A stretch of DNA of 39,143 nucleotides, taken from contig CALXRI010000027.1 in NCBI GenBank assembly GCA_944390795.1, forward strand, positions 1 through 39,143, in the 5' to 3' direction. Positions 35,633 through 39,143 of the stretch are shown here, one piece after another. The translations under genes and the position numbers were made by a program. A model generated the notes under the pieces. The model saw only the letters and a list, made by a program, of their open reading frames with translations, did no database searches and was not told where the DNA came from. The stretch is from an uncultured Victivallales bacterium. Lineage in GTDB: Bacteria > Verrucomicrobiota > Lentisphaeria > Victivallales > UBA1829. Every line of letters begins with the position of its first letter. Positions within the stretch are counted from its first letter, which is position 1.

Positions 35633-38158
35633 TTACTTTCCTGATCCGCGTGGTGCTTTCCGCATGTCATGCAGAACCCCCAATGTCAGAGTGCGGTTAT
35701 GCATGTCCGGCAGAATGCGGATTTCAAAAGGGATTCCGTCGGAACTCATGCTCCGGGGAATTTCAAAGGGGTGTTCGGAAGATCCGCTTTGGCTCCATCC
35801 TTCGCGGAGAGAAAAAGGTTTTTCACTCCCGTGCTTCCATGCATTCCAGGTCTCATGAAAGAAGTAATGCACTTTCCCGTCTGCGTCCGTCAGAGTGGCA
35901 GTCCTGTTTCCGCTGCCGAAAATCTCCATTCCCGACGCATTGCGGAAAAAGCCGAATCCGTACCATAACGGCCTGTAATCCGGAGAATCAAAAACGAACT
36001 CAATCACTGTCGGCGATTTCATTTTTTCTTTCGGGAACGTCCGGACAATCCGCCCCGGCTGTTCCGGAATGACGATCCGGAGATACATTTCCCCGAGACG
36101 CTCAATGAGTTCCTTTCGCAGATCCGTTTTTCCCTCTTTCCCGCTGTATGTGACAAGCGTATTGACCCTCCGGAGGAAATGGGAACTCTCTTTCCGTGCG
36201 ATCGTCTGATCGGCACACATCCGGAACCAGCGATCCAGAAGAGCCTGGAATCCGGGGGATTGGAATTCGTGATCCCGCAGTCGATCCAGAATGCAGAGTT
36301 TGTGATCCGGTCCGAAGTCCGGCCGGTCCGAAAGCTCCTCCAGCAGATGCAGGCGCGCCTCCGGCGTCTTCAGGATCCGGATTCCGTCGGCGAGAGCAAA
36401 GGAAACGGGATCCTTTCTGCGGAACTCCTCCAGCGTCCGGGCGGAATAGATTTGTCTGTTGTGCGACATGGAAACCTGTCGGCAGACGAGAAGCCCGTAA
36501 CGGGAGGCCGCATTGATTCCTGATGCTTCATTTCCCCCGGACAGGAGAACGTCAATCATGCATGTCTGAAGTCCCCGGTGCCCCCGGGTTTGTAAAAAGG
36601 AAACGCCCCATGCGGCTTTTCTTTCCTCCATGGAATCCGCCAGCTGTTTCCGGATACAGGCGAGGTCCTGTTCCGGCGTGGATATTCTGAAACGGTAAAC
36701 GTCGAACGTCTGATATTCCAATGCATGGCAGCGGTTCATCAGCCGCAGACCGGCAAGACCGGAAAGTTCCGGCAGAGGAAATGGCTCCGGATCTGCCGGA
36801 TAGGGCGGAATCCGCATTGTCAGTCCGGAGGAGGATTTCAGAGTGTCTGTCAGCATCTTCCCGAGATGTTCCGCCGCCTTTTTCACAGCGGGTCGGACGC
36901 CGGTTCCGGAAAAGCCGCACAGGACTTTGCCTGTGAAGGAACGGTTTACAGAGGAAAAGAGCAAACCGTTGACGACAGATGAATAGGATTCGCGTCTGAG
37001 GGAGTGAAGATCAAATGACAGATGCTTTCGCCAATACTTGAAAATAAAACCGGCCGGAGATGAAATGTTCAGGGGAATGTTCTGTCCGATCCCGGGCATG
37101 TCCAGTTTCAGAACCGGATTCGGAAGCGGGTCTGTCCGGAGAATCACAAGCGGAAGCTGTCTGTTCAAGTCCAGTATGGAAGTCTGTGCATCAAATTTCT
37201 GCACATGGCAGGGGATATCCAGTTCCTTCCGGATTTTTTCCGCCAGACAATCCGCCATGAAAAGCGTTTCCTCTTCCGGTGTTCCCTGAATCAGCAGAAT
37301 TTCTTCCAGTGCGGCGCATACCGGCCCCGCGGAACTTGACGAGACTTCCGCCACAGTGCCATGTGCCGCGGCGGAAAAACAGGACTGGGTAAACTTTGCT
37401 CCCGCCCAGCCGCATGCAGTCACTGTTACAAGGAGCGAAAGCATCACAATTTTTTTTCTTCCCGTGAATTCCGGATGCTGGAGGGAGATCCGGCGCGCGG
37501 CATCTTTACGGAATGCCAGAACATACAGCGTGTAAATTCCGCAGCCCGCCATGAGCACTTGAAACAGAAGCGCATGCGCTTCAATGCGCAGTGGAAACAG
37601 TAAATCGAAAAGCCAGACGAAGATCAGGAAATTGCGCGCCGCGATTCCACCGCAACAGAGCTGTTTTGCCGCACGGAATTCCCATATGGAAAAAACGATG
37701 GTCAATCCCCAGATAAGCGCAGTGACGGTCCATCCGAAGGAGGAGTCCGGCCCATGGAGCGAGGAGGTGAGTTCCGGAGTTCTTCCTGCGAGAAAGCGGA
37801 GTCCGAGGATCCAGACAAGAGCCGAGGCAAAAAACAGGAGTTTCAGCAGGGCATGGATTCTGGCGAACGCGGAGACCAGTTTCAGGGCGAAATCGGGTTC
37901 CGGATACTTCTGTTCCGTTTCCGGCAGGGCATTGCAGTTTGCCAGAAGGCGTTCCGTTTCCGTGTCATTCAGTGTGCCGTTTGCCGCGAGACGCCGGATT
38001 TCCGCCTCTTCGCGGGAGATTTTCAGCGTCATATTGTACTGATGGCGTTCCCGGAATGCCAGAATCAGCGTGACCGCGCTCAGGAGGAGAAGCGCAATCA
38101 CGGGAAACTGATGGGTGATGAATGTTGACAGGGTGAGAAGGAATTCCAGCTTTTCCAT
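35633..38158 (-). CDS. Large unrecognised membrane protein coupled to a DUF2089 regulator
   Basis: An 841-residue protein I do not recognise. The N-terminal ~255 residues contain about six hydrophobic segments: around 17-35, 105-125, 143-162, 172-190, 195-215 and 236-253. The charged loop after the first includes a short acidic helix (TLNDTETERLLANC). The remaining ~590 residues are probably extracytoplasmic and mixed alpha/beta, with many Cys and Trp residues late in the sequence (LWYGFGFFRNASG) and a jelly-roll-like end. It starts 26 bp after the DUF2089 gene, so the regulator and this protein are almost certainly co-transcribed. A sensor/effector pair is one reading; another is a peptidase- or transglutaminase-like enzyme, for which I see no catalytic motif. 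Confidence 0.6.
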   Translation of the reverse strand: MEKLEFLLTLSTFITHQFPVIALLLLSAVTLILAFRERHQYNMTLKISREEAEIRRLAANGTLNDTETERLLANCNALPETEQKYPEPDFALKLVSAFARIHALLKLLFFASALVWILGLRFLAGRTPELTSSLHGPDSSFGWTVTALIWGLTIVFSIWEFRAAKQLCCGGIAARNFLIFVWLFDLLFPLRIEAHALLFQVLMAGCGIYTLYVLAFRKDAARRISLQHPEFTGRKKIVMLSLLVTVTACGWAGAKFTQSCFSAAAHGTVAEVSSSSAGPVCAALEEILLIQGTPEEETLFMADCLAEKIRKELDIPCHVQKFDAQTSILDLNRQLPLVILRTDPLPNPVLKLDMPGIGQNIPLNISSPAGFIFKYWRKHLSFDLHSLRRESYSSVVNGLLFSSVNRSFTGKVLCGFSGTGVRPAVKKAAEHLGKMLTDTLKSSSGLTMRIPPYPADPEPFPLPELSGLAGLRLMNRCHALEYQTFDVYRFRISTPEQDLACIRKQLADSMEERKAAWGVSFLQTRGHRGLQTCMIDVLLSGGNEASGINAASRYGLLVCRQVSMSHNRQIYSARTLEEFRRKDPVSFALADGIRILKTPEARLHLLEELSDRPDFGPDHKLCILDRLRDHEFQSPGFQALLDRWFRMCADQTIARKESSHFLRRVNTLVTYSGKEGKTDLRKELIERLGEMYLRIVIPEQPGRIVRTFPKEKMKSPTVIEFVFDSPDYRPLWYGFGFFRNASGMEIFGSGNRTATLTDADGKVHYFFHETWNAWKHGSEKPFSLREGWSQSGSSEHPFEIPRSMSSDGIPFEIRILPDMHNRTLTLGVLHDMRKAPRGSGK

Positions 38159-38184
38159 TTTTTCCGCCTTATGGGTTGAAGGAT

Positions 38185-38553
38185 TCAGGAGATTTCCGCA
38201 AGACGGCGCGCGGCCTCTTCGGCGGTTATTCCGCCGCCTTCCAGCTCATGGATGATCTTCAGACGTTCCGTCCGGCGGTCGAGGTCGAGGTCTCTGAGAT
38301 GCGCGATCACCCGGTCCAGACGGTTCCGGACGGTCGGATAGGAGAGTTCGAGAATTTTCCCGACCTCCTTCAGGGAACCGGCGGAAAGGAGAAAAAGTTC
38401 GATGAATTCGCGGTCCTCGGCGCTCAGGCGTGCCAGGCGCGGGAGTTTGAGATTTCCTTCGACGGCGAGTCCGCAGGCGCCGCATTCCATACGAGTAATG
38501 TGCAGTTCGCCGCCGCAGTTCTGACAGGTCTTCGAAAAATGATCTTTTGCCAT
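38185..38553 (-). CDS. DUF2089-family zinc-ribbon / helix-turn-helix regulator
   Basis: A 122-residue protein with an N-terminal zinc ribbon (C10-x2-C13 and C24-x2-C27), the LPRLARLSAEDREFIELFLL segment typical of DUF2089, and a sigma-like helix-turn-helix (GSLKEVGKILELSYPTVRNRLDRVI, about residues 58-86). A C-terminal helical segment (AEEAARRLAEIS) resembles the short SHOCT-like tail seen in this family. It probably binds DNA and controls its own operon. The AUG has a GGAG-containing site upstream, and the promoter lies in an AT-rich region. Confidence 0.85.
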   Translation of the reverse strand: MAKDHFSKTCQNCGGELHITRMECGACGLAVEGNLKLPRLARLSAEDREFIELFLLSAGSLKEVGKILELSYPTVRNRLDRVIAHLRDLDLDRRTERLKIIHELEGGGITAEEAARRLAEIS

Positions 38554-38585
38554 ACAGCTTTCTCCGCTTCCGGTATCCTTCCTTA

Positions 38586-38613
38586 ATTATAAATGATTCT
38601 TTAATAAAATCAA
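38586..38613 (-). promoter_or_regulatory. Promoter of the DUF2089 / membrane-protein operon
   Basis: On the minus strand TTGATT (38613-38608), a 16-bp spacer and perfect TATAAT (38591-38586) stand about 33 bp before the DUF2089 start. The flanking 38580-38660 is almost entirely A and T, resembling an UP-element-like or nucleoid-protein-binding region. Confidence 0.7.
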
Positions 38614-38671
38614 GATTATAATTAATAAAATTTAAAATAAAATTAATAAAGTTAATATTCTCCCTTGAACG

Positions 38672-38875
38672 GAAGAATGCGCGAGCATTCTTCTCGGGGT
38701 CAAGGGTCGTTGACCCTTGTCGTGATCCAGCGTCGAAACGCTGGTCGTGCGGAGCACGAAATTCCCGCCCGGAGCGGTTCAGACTGCTCATTGACGAGAA
38801 CTTTTCGTTAGAAAAGTTCGAGAGCTCCGGGCGTATTCATTGAGACGGAAGAATGTGGGCGCATTCTTCCGTCTC
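38672..38875. repeat. Cluster of perfect hairpins in non-coding DNA
   Basis: Six perfect stem-loops follow one another: 38672-38693 (9-bp stem), 38701-38719 (8 bp), 38727-38744 (7 bp, CGAA loop), 38745-38759 (6 bp), 38798-38819 (9 bp) and 38842-38875 (14 bp). The first and last share the 11-base word ACGGAAGAATG and its complement, so they are probably diverged copies of one element. No gene is visible in this interval. Confidence 0.8.
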
Positions 38876-38918
38876 TTTAATAGTAATGAACCACGAGAGC
38901 TTCGATTATATCCCCGAT

Positions 38919-39000
38919 GTTGTACACTGTGCCGGCGGCTCTCGAAGCTTCGCTTCTCGTCCTTTAGCGTATGGAACCGCCGCCGGAGGAGATTTCGCGC
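38919..39000. repeat. Direct repeat, copy 1 (82 bp, period 143 bp)
   Basis: This unit is repeated at 39062-39143 with a single difference (T at 38923, C at 39066). Within it CCGGCGG (38932-38938) can pair with CCGCCGG (38980-38986), enclosing an inner GAAGC-TTC-GCTTC hairpin. Its last bases (TCGCGC) pair with the GCGCGA that follows (39004-39009). Confidence 0.9.
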
Positions 39001-39032
39001 TTTGCGCGACCAACTTACGCAGCTGGAGCGCG

Positions 39033-39051
39033 GCAGGACTGAAAGTCCTGC
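39033..39051. repeat. Perfect hairpin in the spacer between the direct repeats
   Basis: GCAGGACT-GAA-AGTCCTGC is an 8-bp perfect stem with a 3-nt loop, lying between the two repeat copies. No T-run follows, so it is not an intrinsic terminator. Confidence 0.8.
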
Positions 39052-39061
39052 ACGAATCAAA

Positions 39062-39143
39062 GTTGCACACTGTGCCGGCGGCTCTCGAAGCTTCGCTTCT
39101 CGTCCTTTAGCGTATGGAACCGCCGCCGGAGGAGATTTCGCGC
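39062..39143. repeat. Direct repeat, copy 2 (runs into the window edge)
   Basis: Identical to 38919-39000 except for one base. Identity continues up to the last base of the window, so the true repeat is probably longer and the array may continue to the right. Confidence 0.9.

Noticed and set aside
38919-39143. CRISPR array
   Set aside because: Only two copies are visible, the unit is 82 bp with a 61-bp spacer, and there are no cas genes; the geometry does not fit.
38672-39143. Retron or diversity-generating element
   Set aside because: No reverse transcriptase gene is present in the window, so hairpins alone do not support it.

Overview
The window reads as chromosome of a Gram-negative, saccharolytic member of the PVC superphylum, most likely Lentisphaerota (Victivallis-like). 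The pointers are two pseudopilin-like genes with an N-terminal methylation helix and a C-terminal H-X9-DG-type motif, DUF4838 proteins, AraC and GntR regulators sitting beside large secreted glycan-active proteins, and outer-membrane functions (LptE-like lipoprotein, BamD-like TPR protein, RND efflux pump). This placement is inferred from gene content; no rRNA or tRNA gene is visible.

Region 1 (1-355) is the right end of an IS5-like insertion sequence with a decayed transposase. Region 2 (419-5900) is a leftward operon (small DUF4838-like protein, pseudopilin, large secreted DUF4838/CBM9 protein) with a divergent AraC regulator. Region 3 (6210-14884) is a rightward locus: a GntR/LacI-type regulator behind a textbook sigma-70 promoter with a candidate self-operator, then a pseudopilin, two tandem paralogous secreted GH42-like proteins and a GH20-like hexosaminidase. 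Region 4 (20931-26306) has a PocR-AraC regulator, a large barrel protein with an N-terminal GH20b/GH67N-like domain and a secreted CBM9-like/barrel protein. Regions 2-4 look like three separately regulated glycan-use loci.

Between and after them lie housekeeping and envelope genes: a zinc-binding membrane protein and a multi-TM mechanosensitive-channel-like protein (15239-17380), cysS (17631-19043), a PpiD/SurA-like anchored chaperone (19167-20807), the bifunctional NAD(P)HX repair enzyme with a membrane-anchored partner (26320-28694, minus strand), an RND adaptor and pump (28880-33269), a BamD-like TPR protein with an LptE-like lipoprotein (33371-35006), and ybaK (35038-35517, minus).

The right end (35633-39143) holds a DUF2089 zinc-ribbon/HTH regulator transcribed leftward with a large unrecognised membrane protein. 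It starts from a very AT-rich promoter, and upstream of that lies about 470 bp of non-coding DNA packed with perfect hairpins and an 82-bp direct repeat (period 143 bp) that reaches the window edge. The hairpin region and the recurrence of a lone pseudopilin beside a glycan enzyme and its regulator are the most unusual signals in the window.
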